53,965 bases of DNA from an uncultured Saprospiraceae bacterium (lineage in GTDB: Bacteria; Bacteroidota; Bacteroidia; Chitinophagales; Saprospiraceae), in the NCBI GenBank assembly GCA_938016265.1, contig CALLWB010000057.1:1-53965 (forward strand). Direction: 5' to 3'. A program made the position numbers and the translations under genes. This document shows, one piece after another, positions 9,652-18,877 of this stretch. Within the stretch, counting starts at the first letter, position 1; every line of letters starts with the position of its first letter. The notes beneath the pieces are model-generated. The model did not search any database. It was given only the letters and a program-made list of their open reading frames with translations, and was not told the origin of the DNA.

Positions 9652-9978
9652 ATGGAAGGAGTGTTGGTCGAACACACAGTCCATATTCTACATATGGTGT
9701 CGAATTTTTTTCGAAGTTCTATTCGCCAGTTTCTAATATAGACGAGTAGAATAGTCGTTTCATTGCATAGTGTACGGCACAAATGAGCAAGTGTTTCGTA
9801 CTGTTGTTTAAACGTGGTGTTGATGAACGGGAGCGAGTACCCTTTTGAAGTAAATAGAAGGTGTTTATCTGGTGCGGATGGCTGAGAAGAACGATTTACG
9901 AATTAATAACTAATATTCGAGTGCGGCATTTCGCTTCAAAATGCTAGCGGCTAGTTGCTATTTTATCCTCCCTAGGGT
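9652..9978 (-). other. Gene-free stretch upstream of a terminator; possible ncRNA or long 3' UTR
   Basis: No coding frame is convincing. On the minus strand the stretch contains several local inverted repeats (for example CTATTC paired with GAATAG, and TCGAA around a T-run near 9700) and ends at the strong terminator at 9617-9651. It may be a long 3' UTR of the MBL gene or a separate small RNA. I could not assign it to a known RNA family by eye. Confidence 0.3.
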
Positions 9979-11034
9979 TTAGCTAGCTGAAAGACTACAA
10001 ACAATAGATTTCCCTTCTTCAGGAACAATAAATTTAGCCGGATCAATTTGTGCATTAGCCAGTGCTTCTGCTAATTCTTTTATTGGACGGAATGGGCCGT
10101 CGTCTGCTAGGGCGAAGGTGCCAAAATGCATAGCAATACTCTGTTTTGAGTTAACATCAATATGTACTTGTACCGCTTCTTTTGGAGAGATGTGAATTGG
10201 AGACATAAACCAAACCGGCAAATAAGCTCCGATAGGAATCAAGGATACGTCAATTGTACCTACCTGTTTGCCAATTTGAGGAAATACATCACTATAGCCA
10301 CTGTCTCCTGCAAAATAGAGTTTGTGGTTGTTTTTCGTAAGAAGAAATCCACACCACAGGGTTTGGTCTCTGTCGAAAATCCCCCTGCTAGAGAAATGAT
10401 TGCAAGGAGTTGCTTTGATGGAGAGGTCGCCAAAACTGGTTTCCTGCCACCAATCGAGTTCGTCCTGAACGGTGCAGCCCCAGCGTTCCAGCGTAGCTTT
10501 GTTGCCAAGAGAAGTAACAAAAGTGGGATTCCATTTTTTTGTCAGACGCTGGATGGTGAGTTTGTCCATATGGTCGTAGTGATTATGGCTGACTAGAACA
10601 AGGTCTATTTTGGGAAGGTCTTCAAATCGGATACCTGGTGGTCGCATTCTTGCGGGGCCCATAAACTGAAATGGGCTACACCGTTTGGACCAAATGGGAT
10701 CTGTCAGAATATTCACGCCCTGATATTGAATCAGGAAGGTGCTGTGATTGATAAAGGTGATTTGGACCGTTTCTTTTGTTGGAATAGGAATGGCTTCGCT
10801 TCTGACAAAGGTCTCGTAGTTTCGTTGCCATTTGTCCGGTTTTCGGCTGCCCATAAATTTGAAGACCTCTTTTATATCATTGGCCGGTTTTCCGCTTGGA
10901 TTTTTGAATTGTTTGCCATCGAAATGATCAGACATCTGACCAGAATAACCCGTTTCAGAGAGCATCCAACCAAATAAAATTACCAACAAAACAAATAAGG
11001 AGATAAAAGAAAGGACTACTAATGTATAATACAT
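9979..11034 (-). CDS. MBL-fold metallohydrolase (NAPE-PLD/RomA-like), membrane-anchored
   Basis: A metallo-beta-lactamase-fold hydrolase. The zinc motif SHNHYDHMD (HxHxDH) is clear, followed by conserved FAGDSGY and a C-terminal MHFGTF. LTDPIWSKRCSPF before the zinc motif resembles the NAPE-PLD-like branch. An N-terminal hydrophobic helix (about residues 5-25) suggests membrane anchoring with the domain in the periplasm. Substrate is unknown; phospholipid diesterase activity is a family-based possibility only. The gene is monocistronic and divergent from the DUF4783 gene. Confidence 0.85.
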   Translation of the reverse strand: MYYTLVVLSFISLFVLLVILFGWMLSETGYSGQMSDHFDGKQFKNPSGKPANDIKEVFKFMGSRKPDKWQRNYETFVRSEAIPIPTKETVQITFINHSTFLIQYQGVNILTDPIWSKRCSPFQFMGPARMRPPGIRFEDLPKIDLVLVSHNHYDHMDKLTIQRLTKKWNPTFVTSLGNKATLERWGCTVQDELDWWQETSFGDLSIKATPCNHFSSRGIFDRDQTLWCGFLLTKNNHKLYFAGDSGYSDVFPQIGKQVGTIDVSLIPIGAYLPVWFMSPIHISPKEAVQVHIDVNSKQSIAMHFGTFALADDGPFRPIKELAEALANAQIDPAKFIVPEEGKSIVCSLSAS

Positions 11035-11283
11035 TAAGAATTGTTTTTATTTAGCATTTTCAAAGCATTATTCGAAAGATACTAACATTTATGAATAGCA
11101 AAGGTTTATAAAAAAATGCTTAATTTAAAGTAACAACCACCTTTAATTTACTGTTAAACATTAAGTTTTAAAAAAAAGAAGGCTTCATAAGAAACTGAAA
11201 ACAAGTATTTAACGTAAACGAAAGAACAGAAAAGCCGAATTGGCATAATATTAGTCTATACTATAGCAAAAAACGATTCAATT

Positions 11284-11664
11284 ATGAAACAACTACTAAT
11301 CATTCTCGCTTTATTACCCATCACGCTATTCGCAGGGCCAGACTTTTCGGCTATCGCAAAAGCGATCGATGCAGGTGATGTAGAGAAAATAGCTAGTTTC
11401 TTTGATGAAAATGTAGAATTAACGCTGTTGGATGACGACGGCCTATTCGGCAAAGAGCAAGCCACGCAATTGGTCAAACGATTTTTTGATAAAAATGCAC
11501 CAAAATCATTTAAACTCGTTCATCAAGGAACAAACAACAAAGGATTGCACTATTGTATCGGTGATATGGTCACTACCAATGGAGAGACTTTCCGTGTTTG
11601 TTACTACCTAAAAGAAATTGATGGCAAATATGTCATTCAAGAATTTGGAATAGAAGAAGAATAA
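11284..11664 (+). CDS. DUF4783 (NTF2-like) secreted protein
   Basis: A 126-aa protein with a cleavable-looking signal peptide (MKQLLIILALLPITLFAGP) and a single small alpha+beta domain: a helix with FSAIAKAIDAGDVEKIASFFD, then beta strands ending in YVIQEFGIEEE. This matches the DUF4783 pattern, an NTF2-like fold. The family is frequent next to nadC in Bacteroidota, as here. No catalytic residues are evident, so a binding or structural role in the periplasm is more likely than enzymatic activity. It has its own terminator. Confidence 0.85.
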   Translation: MKQLLIILALLPITLFAGPDFSAIAKAIDAGDVEKIASFFDENVELTLLDDDGLFGKEQATQLVKRFFDKNAPKSFKLVHQGTNNKGLHYCIGDMVTTNGETFRVCYYLKEIDGKYVIQEFGIEEE

Positions 11665-11689
11665 AATTTTTCTCGAAATAAACGTTATC

Positions 11690-11722
11690 AAAGCGCTTCT
11701 CGTAATGGGGAGCGCTTTTTTT
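11690..11722 (+). terminator. Intrinsic terminator after the DUF4783 gene
   Basis: AAAGCGCT and AGCGCTTT form the stem, followed by a run of seven T residues 26 bp after the DUF4783 stop codon. Confidence 0.85.
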
Positions 11723-11968
11723 GTTTTGGGTAGAACGACTAGAAAGAATTTTGGTCGAAAGTAGTTGAACCGTTACATCTCTTGGTTGACTTCTGCAGAA
11801 AATACAAGACTCCAAGAACCAATACCCAACACCAATTTGGACTGGAAAGTAGCCTAACTAGTAACCTTTCATAAATGGGGAAAGGGATCGCTCCTTGGAA
11901 GCAATTTGCAAAACCAGCCTATTCATAACAAAATTCAATCAGCTCTGCTTCAGGTATTTCTACCATTC

Positions 11969-12011
11969 TTTGAGAAAATCAAGGAAAAAACTGCCAAAAC
12001 TTGTACCTTTG
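11969..12011 (+). promoter_or_regulatory. Candidate nadC promoter
   Basis: TACCTTTG at 12004-12011 is an exact match to the Bacteroidota -7 consensus TAnnTTTG, 57 bp before the nadC ATG. The only TTTG upstream (11969-11972) is 31 bp away, longer than usual, so the -33 element is weak or absent. Confidence 0.5.
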
Positions 12012-12068
12012 CACGCTCAACAAGTAAAACAGATTGAAAATATTCGAATCAATCCATAATCAAAAAAA

Positions 12069-12935
12069 ATGTCAGTAGAACAACCATCCAAAGATCAATT
12101 GCTCCAATTTATAAAAGATGCCTTACATGAAGACGTTAGGGATGGAGACCATACTTCCTTGTCCACTATCCCACCAGACGCCAGAAACAAGGCGAAACTC
12201 CTAGTAAAAGATACTGGAATATTGGCTGGTGTCGAGTTGGCAAAACATGTTTTTGAAATGGTGGACCCGACTGCTACAGTTGAAGTACTTATCGAAGACG
12301 GCGCTGATATCGATTATGGAGATATCGCTTTTATCGTTGAGTGTAACTCTCAAGCTTTGCTCAAAGCCGAACGTCTTGTTTTGAACGCTATGCAACGAAT
12401 GAGTGGAATTGCAACGATGACCGACCGATTTATGGTAGAACTAGGTGATTTGTCGAAACATGTGAAGCTGCTGGATACTAGAAAAACTACGCCGTTACTT
12501 CGTTTTCTGGAGAAATGGGCGGTACGCATCGGTGGTGGGACCAACTATCGGGACGGGTTGTATGACTGGATCATGATAAAAGATAACCATGTAGATGCTT
12601 GTGGAGGAGTGAAAAAGGCAATCCTCAGAGCCAATGAGTATCTAAAAGAAAACAACATGGATCTCAACATTACCGTTGAGGTCAGAAATTTGGTTGAATT
12701 GTATGAAGTATTAGAGGTTGGTCAGGTGACCAGAATCATGCTTGACAATTTTGAACTCCCACTTTTACAAGAAGCTGTTGAAATCATTGGCGATCAATTT
12801 GAAAAAGAAGCTTCTGGTGGTGTCAATCTATTTACGGTAAAAGATATCGCAAAAACAGGCGTCGATTTTATATCTGTCGGTGCACTTACGCACTCCTTCG
12901 AAAGTCTGGACATGAGTCTTAAGGTGATCAAATAG
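12069..12935 (+). CDS. nadC: Nicotinate-nucleotide pyrophosphorylase (carboxylating)
   Basis: Quinolinate phosphoribosyltransferase, which turns quinolinate and PRPP into nicotinate mononucleotide in de novo NAD synthesis. The 288-aa length is normal. Family signatures are LHEDVRDGDHTS at the N-terminus, LNAMQRMSGIAT, LDTRKTTPLLR, the IGGGTNYRDGLYDWIMIKDNH block with substrate-binding residues, and ISVGALTHS near the C-terminus. It follows the DUF4783 gene but has its own promoter-like -7 box. Confidence 0.97.
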   Translation: MSVEQPSKDQLLQFIKDALHEDVRDGDHTSLSTIPPDARNKAKLLVKDTGILAGVELAKHVFEMVDPTATVEVLIEDGADIDYGDIAFIVECNSQALLKAERLVLNAMQRMSGIATMTDRFMVELGDLSKHVKLLDTRKTTPLLRFLEKWAVRIGGGTNYRDGLYDWIMIKDNHVDACGGVKKAILRANEYLKENNMDLNITVEVRNLVELYEVLEVGQVTRIMLDNFELPLLQEAVEIIGDQFEKEASGGVNLFTVKDIAKTGVDFISVGALTHSFESLDMSLKVIK

Positions 12936-12994
12936 TAGTTGTTTAGTAGTTGGTATAGCTGGGCCTGCTTCCGGTAGAAAGTATCAACGTGTCC

Positions 12995-13020
12995 AAATTG
13001 CAAAGGGCAATTTTCTCTTT
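12995..13020 (+). terminator. Weak intrinsic terminator after nadC
   Basis: AAATTGC and GCAATTT make a 7-bp AT-rich stem with a 5-nt loop, followed by TCTCTTT. It lies 60 bp after the nadC stop. Confidence 0.45.
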
Positions 13021-13098
13021 AGGAGCAAAAAATAGGTTAATACGATCTATTGGCTTAGCTGGGGAGATAGGCCAATCAAAATCCTTAAAAATACAACT

Positions 13099-13536
13099 AT
13101 GGATGTTGCGTTAGTATTCAAAATTGCTAATCTGGCCGTCTTATTGCCATGGGCATTGTTGATTTGTGCACCTAAGTGGAACTGGACAAAGCGGCTTTTG
13201 TTCACGCCTATTTTCCCCATCCTGTTATCAATTTTATACCTGACTTGTTTTATTTGGTTTTGGGGAATCGCTGGAGGCGAAGCAGGTTTTGGAAGCCTGG
13301 AAGCTGTGGCAACCTTTTTCAGTTACAAAGAATTGGTCTTGGTTGGCTGGGTACATTATCTGGCGGTCGATTTGTTTGTTGGAACCTGGATAACGGCAGA
13401 TAGTCAACAAAAGGAAATCCCCCATTTGCTTGTTGTACCTTGTCTAATAGTCGCATTGCTTGCCTGTCCAATAGGAATTCTATTGTACGCATTGCTACGT
13501 GGCATTCTAAGTAAAGAGGTAAACTTTTTCGGCTAA
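13099..13536 (+). CDS. ABA4-like (DUF4281) membrane protein
   Basis: A 145-aa protein with four hydrophobic segments. The order of residues, a first helix with NLAVLLPWALL, the FGSLEAV loop and the GWVHYLAVDLFVGTW motif in the third helix, is that of the ABA4-like/DUF4281 family. Plant ABA4 acts in neoxanthin formation, but bacterial members have no established reaction, so a carotenoid role is only a possibility. It has no close operon partner. Confidence 0.8.
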   Translation: MDVALVFKIANLAVLLPWALLICAPKWNWTKRLLFTPIFPILLSILYLTCFIWFWGIAGGEAGFGSLEAVATFFSYKELVLVGWVHYLAVDLFVGTWITADSQQKEIPHLLVVPCLIVALLACPIGILLYALLRGILSKEVNFFG

Positions 13537-13632
13537 TTAAAAGGGTTATTTTCTAACTGTATTTATAACGCAGAAGTTACATGGCGAATAGGATTCGCAG
13601 GTGTGCTCAAGGCTCAAAGGGAGGTGTGTTTG

Positions 13633-13794
13633 CTAGTTTGCGTACGTGCTTGCTGTAAGAGTAAGCAAGAAGATAATAGAGATAAATGTCATCCAAAATC
13701 TTCCGTCTTTGTAAAAGTTGATTCCATCTTCGGTCAGAACATGTAGTAAGTTCATTCCGAACAGCAAGTAGAGGATAGTTAAAACGACCATCAT
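13633..13794 (-). CDS. Small membrane protein (53 aa), short and easily missed
   Basis: On the minus strand an ATG-ATG start at 13794 opens a 53-codon frame ending in TAG. The product has one hydrophobic segment at residues 3-20 (VVLTILYLLFGMNLLHVL), a polar turn TEDGINFYKDGRF, and a second hydrophobic segment (MTFISIIFLLTLTAS). This clean two-helix hairpin with a basic/acidic loop is unlikely in random sequence. No family is recognised. It stands alone in a gap of about 800 bp. Confidence 0.55.
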   Translation of the reverse strand: MMVVLTILYLLFGMNLLHVLTEDGINFYKDGRFWMTFISIIFLLTLTASTYAN

Positions 13795-14274
13795 TCTTGG
13801 TTTTAAATAGTTATTAAATATTGTTTTCTTTCGGTTCTCATATACTCTAACGCCAATAACCCTGCCAAAGTTCCATTTCCGAATAAAATTTGTTAAGAAA
13901 ATTTTAACTTTTTATGAAAGCCCAGTAAAATGGTAGGTTTAGTGTGGTAGTGCCTGATTATGAACTAGTTTGCAATGGGTAGAGTAATTTTTATAATGAG
14001 TAACTTAACTTATGTGACCGGGTAAATTTACTGTTTATCTACTTGTAAATAGCCTGATTTCCCTATTTGCCTAATATAATTTGGAGTATTCGCCAAGCGC
14101 CACCAAATTATTATTTATATCAACTATTTTTCCTTTATAAATTATAGTTAATAGCCAACAGGTATAAGCATTTCAGTACCTATTCCTTAATCATGAGCAT
14201 AAAGTTAATAGAAAAGAATTGGATAGGCTAACCAAAGAATTTGTCTACCTCTAATTTCCAAAGGTCCGTACACT
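13795..14274. other. Gene-free AT-rich stretch
   Basis: No coding frame, RNA gene or repeat is supported between the 53-aa membrane protein gene and the terminator of the M43 protease gene. Confidence 0.6.
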
Positions 14275-14313
14275 AAAAAATCCCCAAAATACAGGTATTT
14301 GTATTTGGGGATT
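14275..14313 (-). terminator. Intrinsic terminator of the M43 protease gene
   Basis: On the minus strand AATCCCCAAATAC pairs with GTATTTTGGGGATT across an 8-nt loop, followed by six T residues. It lies about 30 bp after the protease stop codon. Confidence 0.88.
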
Positions 14314-14341
14314 CTATTATTTAGCTACCGATTTATACGGT

Positions 14342-16354
14342 TTATTGTTTAATGAATTTTTTAATAACTCTTTGTAATCCATCATTGATTTCGATAAAAT
14401 AAACACCATTCGATAAACCAGCTAAGTTTATTTGACCATCATTTAATTGTTCTTCCTTGACCAATTTTCCGTGAGTAGAAAAAATCTTTATCCTTGAAGA
14501 ACTTGCCATATTTCCATCTACCTGAATGAAGGAGTTGGCTGGATTGGGATAGATGTGTACGGGCTCTGTAAAACCAAAAGGAACTCTTCCTCCAGCACAT
14601 GCTCCTAAGTTGGTCCATCCACCAGCGCCGTTACTTTCATACAAAATGCCATTATTCACTACCAGTGTTCCCGCAGGGTAAGATGTACCGGATTGGTATG
14701 GCTGAGCATTTTCGCATGATGGCGTTCCTCCAGTAGTACCCGTATTCGTGCAAGCGCCTAGATTGATCCATCCACCAGTTGCAGAACTTTGGTATAAGGT
14801 ACCATTGTTTATTACATAAGTTCCTGCCGGGTAGCTTTGCCCACCTTGATATTGTTGCGCATTATCGCATGGGTTGGTACCACCTGTCGTGCCTCCGCCA
14901 GTAGTAGTGGTCGTACATGCTCCTAGGTTGGTCCATCCACCAGCGCCATTACTTTCATATAGTGTTCCATTGTTGACTACTTGAGTGCCTGCCGAATAGT
15001 TTTGTCCACCTTGGTAAGCTTGCACCCCATCACAATTGCCAGAACCGCCTCCAGTTTCATTTCCTTCTGTGCCACCAGAAGAACCGCATGCTCCTAGGTT
15101 GGTCCATCCTCCTGCACCATTACTTTGATACAGCGTACCATTATTTACCACCTGTTCACCAGCTGCGTAAAATTGTCCACTCTGAAAGGCCTGAATGCCG
15201 CTACAATTGTCAGTGCCAGTGTTGGTCTCCCCACCTGATCCACTAGTCGTGCAGGTTCCGAGATTTGTCCATCCGCCTGCACCATTGCTTTGATACAAAA
15301 CCCCATTGTTTATCACTTGTTGTCCTGCGCCATAAAATTGGCCTCCAACAAAGGCGGGTACGCCATCGCACGGATCATTAGTGGCAACGGGGGGATTGCA
15401 CTTGTCTGATTTGCCTAGAGAAACACGTAGTCCTCCTGATTCAAACTGCGCTCTCATTCGATCTGCCTGGCCTTGGGTAAATAAGTTTAAGCAGTTGTCA
15501 TTGGTATAGTCCATGTAGTTTTGAAACATGTCTGGTGATCCGCAGGAAGTATGGCTCCCAGGGCAGCCAGTGTTCTCTTCATCTGACGGGGGCGTATCAT
15601 TTACCAAGTCATCTACTCCACAAGCTCCGTCTCCCCAAATGTGGATTAGATTCAAATAATGACCTACTTCATGGGTTGCTGTTCGCCCACCGTCGTAAGG
15701 AGGGGATACATACCCAATTCTTCCAAATACATCCGTCTTGACCACAACGCCATCCATGGCAGGATAAGCACCTGGATAATAGGCATAACCAAGTAGCGTT
15801 TCATTGTCTGAATTGAGCGGATTGGGAACCAACCAAATATTCAGGTATAGGTTTTGATCCCAAGGGTCGACCCCTCCGGTATTGGTTCTTTTCATGTAGT
15901 TTTTATCTGCATTCCAATTGGCGACGTTGGTTTGTTTTCTGGTGATCCCATTTGTTAGTGTGCCGTCTGGAGCTGTTTTAGCGAGGCAAAACTCAATTTG
16001 CGTGTCAGCGGCAGCGCTCCATTGATTGGTTTGGTCAGGGTTTTGTCTTCTGAAATCTTCATTTAGTACATCAATTTGCGACTGAATTTGCGCATCGCTG
16101 ATATTCTCATTGCTGTTGGTATAAAGCACGTGTACGACTACTGGAATTGTGATAATGCTACCACCAAAGGATCTGTTTTCTGAAATGGCTGTAATCTTGT
16201 TTTTTGTGAATATTTCGTTTTGGCGAAGTCTTTCCGCTGCATCTGGATCTATAGATTTTGCATGCTCGATGACTTCTACCAGGCCACAATTCCTTTGAGA
16301 AAATATGGAGAGGTAACTCATCATTAGCATTAAAAATAGGGTAGATTTTTTCAT
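14342..16354 (-). CDS. T9SS-exported M43-type zinc metalloprotease with five carbohydrate-binding-like repeats
   Basis: A 670-aa secreted protease. It has a signal peptide (MKKSTLFLMLMMSYLSIFS), then a cytophagalysin/pappalysin-type domain with zinc motif HEVGHYLNLIHIWGD and Met-turn NYMDYTND. Next come five tandem modules of about 55 residues, each with the pattern Y-x-A-G-x-x-V-x-N-N-G-x-L-Y, then GGWxNLGxC; this resembles the chitin-binding CBM5/12 (ChtBD3) pattern. Gly/Thr/Ser-rich linkers join them. The C-terminus has a T9SS type A sorting domain (YPNPANSF, then VYFIEINDG, ending KKFIKQ). The start at 16354 places the signal peptide correctly; an earlier ATG adds 23 residues with no signal character. 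Likely substrate: protein in polysaccharide-rich matrix. Confidence 0.92.
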   Translation of the reverse strand: MKKSTLFLMLMMSYLSIFSQRNCGLVEVIEHAKSIDPDAAERLRQNEIFTKNKITAISENRSFGGSIITIPVVVHVLYTNSNENISDAQIQSQIDVLNEDFRRQNPDQTNQWSAAADTQIEFCLAKTAPDGTLTNGITRKQTNVANWNADKNYMKRTNTGGVDPWDQNLYLNIWLVPNPLNSDNETLLGYAYYPGAYPAMDGVVVKTDVFGRIGYVSPPYDGGRTATHEVGHYLNLIHIWGDGACGVDDLVNDTPPSDEENTGCPGSHTSCGSPDMFQNYMDYTNDNCLNLFTQGQADRMRAQFESGGLRVSLGKSDKCNPPVATNDPCDGVPAFVGGQFYGAGQQVINNGVLYQSNGAGGWTNLGTCTTSGSGGETNTGTDNCSGIQAFQSGQFYAAGEQVVNNGTLYQSNGAGGWTNLGACGSSGGTEGNETGGGSGNCDGVQAYQGGQNYSAGTQVVNNGTLYESNGAGGWTNLGACTTTTTGGGTTGGTNPCDNAQQYQGGQSYPAGTYVINNGTLYQSSATGGWINLGACTNTGTTGGTPSCENAQPYQSGTSYPAGTLVVNNGILYESNGAGGWTNLGACAGGRVPFGFTEPVHIYPNPANSFIQVDGNMASSSRIKIFSTHGKLVKEEQLNDGQINLAGLSNGVYFIEINDGLQRVIKKFIKQ
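14605..15405 (-). repeat. Five tandem in-gene repeats (carbohydrate-binding-like modules)
   Basis: Five diverged direct repeats of about 150-165 bp in the protease gene, each encoding the GGWTNLGAC-type module. At DNA level the GGTTGGTCCATCC/CACCAGCGCC-type segment recurs. Copies 1-3 and 5 are closest; copy 4 has diverged (SSATGGWINLG). Confidence 0.85.
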
Positions 16355-16639
16355 AGCTTGGGTGTTTTGTGTTTGTAGTGTTTGTTTGGTTATTGTTTGA
16401 TTAAAATTGCAGATAGGTATCAATGAAATATAAAATAATTTATTTGAAGATCATGAATGTTTTAGTGTTTTAATTAATAAATTTTATGTTGTTTGAGTAA
16501 GCAAGTATCTTTATTACATTGCAGGGAATGAGTTGCTTTTTGGTTTTGGCAGGAGAGGAGTAGTTGATGTTTGATATTTTAATAAAAGGCAAACAAGCAA
16601 GGCTATATTTAGCTTTTCCTGCAGGAAAAATAGCGATTA

Positions 16640-17251
16640 CTATTTTACATCAAAGTGTTTTATCATTTCTTCAAAGTCAATATTGTTCACATGTTGGACA
16701 TTTAGACTAAAGGTTCTGTATTTTGTTGAAACTAGGTAGCTAGTAATAAACATCGGGCCATTAGTATTGCTTAGTCTATATTTTATTTTAATGATTTTAG
16801 AGTTTGGTGCTTGTAGGAATTTGTTTTCCAATCGTTTAAATTGAATACCTTTTCTAATTTGTATCTGCTTACGTTCGGTTTCCACTAATCGTAAATATTG
16901 AGAAGCTTGGTGTTTGTCTAATTCAATGAATGGTCCATACATCATCCAAATGGAGTTTTGAAAGTTGGTCGAGTCACAAAAAATTCTAAATTCATCGGAT
17001 AAAACCTCCATCTTTTTAAAACCCTTAAGACGAATTTCCAATTCCAAAGAATCTGAAAAAAGGTTGGCTGTATTATCTCTGAAATCCGCCATTGTGACTT
17101 CCTTGTAATAGTTGGGAATGAGAATCGTGCTATTCTTAAATCCAACATCCATCTTTTTGTAGGCAGAATAATTGAATGGCTCACCTGCAGGTTCCTGAGA
17201 AGTAGAACAAGAAAAAATAGGAAGTAAGAAAAACCAAAAGAGATGTTTCAT
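16640..17251 (-). CDS. Hypothetical lipoprotein (203 aa)
   Basis: Signal MKHLFWFFLLPIFSC with lipobox PIFSC (Cys15). The mature protein is rich in Lys, Phe and Asn with an alternating pattern (LELEIRLKGFKKMEVL, then KIIKIKYRLSNTNG) that suggests a mixed alpha/beta domain. No family is recognised. It lies between pyrD and the M43 protease on the same strand, with more than 100 bp on either side, so operon membership is doubtful. Confidence 0.72.
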   Translation of the reverse strand: MKHLFWFFLLPIFSCSTSQEPAGEPFNYSAYKKMDVGFKNSTILIPNYYKEVTMADFRDNTANLFSDSLELEIRLKGFKKMEVLSDEFRIFCDSTNFQNSIWMMYGPFIELDKHQASQYLRLVETERKQIQIRKGIQFKRLENKFLQAPNSKIIKIKYRLSNTNGPMFITSYLVSTKYRTFSLNVQHVNNIDFEEMIKHFDVK

Positions 17252-17356
17252 GATTAAATTCTTCAGTTTTCGAAACAGAAAGTACCCAAATTCACCAATT
17301 ACAAAAACAAATGCTAACGAAATCTGAGCCCTGTATCCAGTTTTTAACCATGGATT

Positions 17357-18388
17357 TTACTTGGTAAGTCCCTCGCAAATCCGCCTCACCAATCCAGGCC
17401 CTTCATAAACCAACCCGGTATAAATCTGCACCAACGAAGCTCCTGCGTCCAATTTTTCCTGAGCATCCTTAGCAGAAGCAATACCGCCAACCGCAATAAT
17501 TGGCAATTGTCCATCCGACTTCTGCGATAAGTATTGAATGACTTCAGTCGCTCGAGATTTGACAGGTTGTCCGCTAAGGCCGCCATTACCGATTTTTTCG
17601 ATTTTGGTGCTGGAAGTTTGAAGGCTGGAGCGGTCAATAGTGGTGTTTGTTGCAATGATGCCTGCGATGTTGGTTTGCGCAACGATCTCGATAATGTCAT
17701 CCAATTGTTCGTCGGTCAAATCAGGCGCAATTTTAAGTAGGATAGGCTTTGGTGCAGCGGTAGAAATATTTAAAACTTGCAACATGCCAAGTAGCTTAGT
17801 TAAGGGCTCTTTTTCCTGCAATTCTCGAAGGCCTGGTGTGTTTGGAGAGCTGACATTCACCACAAAATAATCGACATACGGGAACAACGCATTGAAGCAA
17901 TACGCGTAATCTTGCGTCGCTTGTTCGTTGGGGGTGACTTTGTTTTTGCCGATATTGCCGCCGATGATGACATTTTCTGGTTTTCCTTTTTTTAGCCGTT
18001 CGACTAACGCTTCGACGCCTTCATTGTTGAAGCCCATTCTGTTGATTAATGCTTCGTCTTTTGGTAGACGGAATAGGCGGGGCTGCGGATTTCCAACTTG
18101 AGGTTTTGGGGTCACCGTTCCTATCTCGATAAATCCAAAACCGAGGTGCGACATGGCTTGGAAGTGTTTCCCGTCCTTGTCGAAGCCAGCAGCCAGGCCA
18201 ACTGGATTTTTGAAGGAGAGTCCAAACAATTCTTTTGATAAGTGATCGCCTTTCGGTTGGTAGAGCATTCGGAAAACGGATTTCTTTCCAGGAATAGCCA
18301 GTATGATTTTAAGGAGACTTAAGGTGATGTGGTGTGCCTTTTCAGGAGAAAATAGAAACAGAAAAGGTTTGATGAAGAATTTGTACAT
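17357..18388 (-). CDS. pyrD: Dihydroorotate dehydrogenase (quinone), class 2
   Basis: Oxidises dihydroorotate to orotate with quinone, using FMN, at the inner membrane in pyrimidine synthesis. The N-terminal extension ([20 protein letters not shown]) is the membrane-associating helix pair of class 2 enzymes. [16 protein letters not shown] binds FMN and substrate. [14 protein letters not shown] carries the class-2 catalytic serine. [10 protein letters not shown] and [12 protein letters not shown] are also standard, and [12 protein letters not shown] closes the FMN site. Length 343 aa is typical. An 86-aa membrane protein gene lies 8 bp upstream on the same strand. Confidence 0.97.
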   Translation of the reverse strand: MYKFFIKPFLFLFSPEKAHHITLSLLKIILAIPGKKSVFRMLYQPKGDHLSKELFGLSFKNPVGLAAGFDKDGKHFQAMSHLGFGFIEIGTVTPKPQVGNPQPRLFRLPKDEALINRMGFNNEGVEALVERLKKGKPENVIIGGNIGKNKVTPNEQATQDYAYCFNALFPYVDYFVVNVSSPNTPGLRELQEKEPLTKLLGMLQVLNISTAAPKPILLKIAPDLTDEQLDDIIEIVAQTNIAGIIATNTTIDRSSLQTSSTKIEKIGNGGLSGQPVKSRATEVIQYLSQKSDGQLPIIAVGGIASAKDAQEKLDAGASLVQIYTGLVYEGPGLVRRICEGLTK

Positions 18389-18396
18389 AGGATACG

Positions 18397-18657
18397 TTAT
18401 GCAGATTTTTGTTTTAACCGATTTCCAATCATAAAAGCATCAAGACCAAATGCAAAACTCATCAGCAAATTGGCTCCTGTCAACCAGGTATCGTGCACAT
18501 GAAAAACACCGTCTTGAATTTTGAAAAAGGCAACAACCATAACAATGCAGGAAAGGATCATTAATAAACTGATCTTCCGTTTTACTCCAAGGAAAAGGTA
18601 GCCAGCTCCCCAAAGCACAAAATTCAAAATAAATGCGACAATACTCTTAATACTCAT
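18397..18657 (-). CDS. Small membrane protein (86 aa), upstream of pyrD
   Basis: Three hydrophobic segments (about residues 5-23, 29-46 and 59-78) separated by short charged turns (GVKRKIS, then HVHDTW). No family is certain. Its stop lies 8 bp before the pyrD start, so the two are probably co-transcribed; a functional link to pyrimidine synthesis is not evident. Confidence 0.68.
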   Translation of the reverse strand: MSIKSIVAFILNFVLWGAGYLFLGVKRKISLLMILSCIVMVVAFFKIQDGVFHVHDTWLTGANLLMSFAFGLDAFMIGNRLKQKSA

Positions 18658-18877
18658 GTTCGAAAATTGATCAACGAAAATAGAGAATAATCCTGCATTA
18701 TTCTAATCGAAAACCTCAATGAAGAACACCGGATTAGTGATTTGAGTGGCTTAAATTTGATTTCTGAAATTTTTTTTTAGAAAATGACCCAATTTTTTAT
18801 GTAAAAATGCGCTTTTCCTACACTACTATATAGAGACTTTGCTTTCTCTGATTTTTTGATAACCACAAGCGCAGGTA

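Noticed and set aside
9695-9720. TCGAA repeats around a T-run as a terminator of the permease operon
   Set aside because: The stem is short and AT-rich, and the T-run is inside the loop, not after the stem.
16424-16639. Possible small gene between the protease and lipoprotein genes
   Set aside because: No frame of useful length with a start codon and plausible composition was found.
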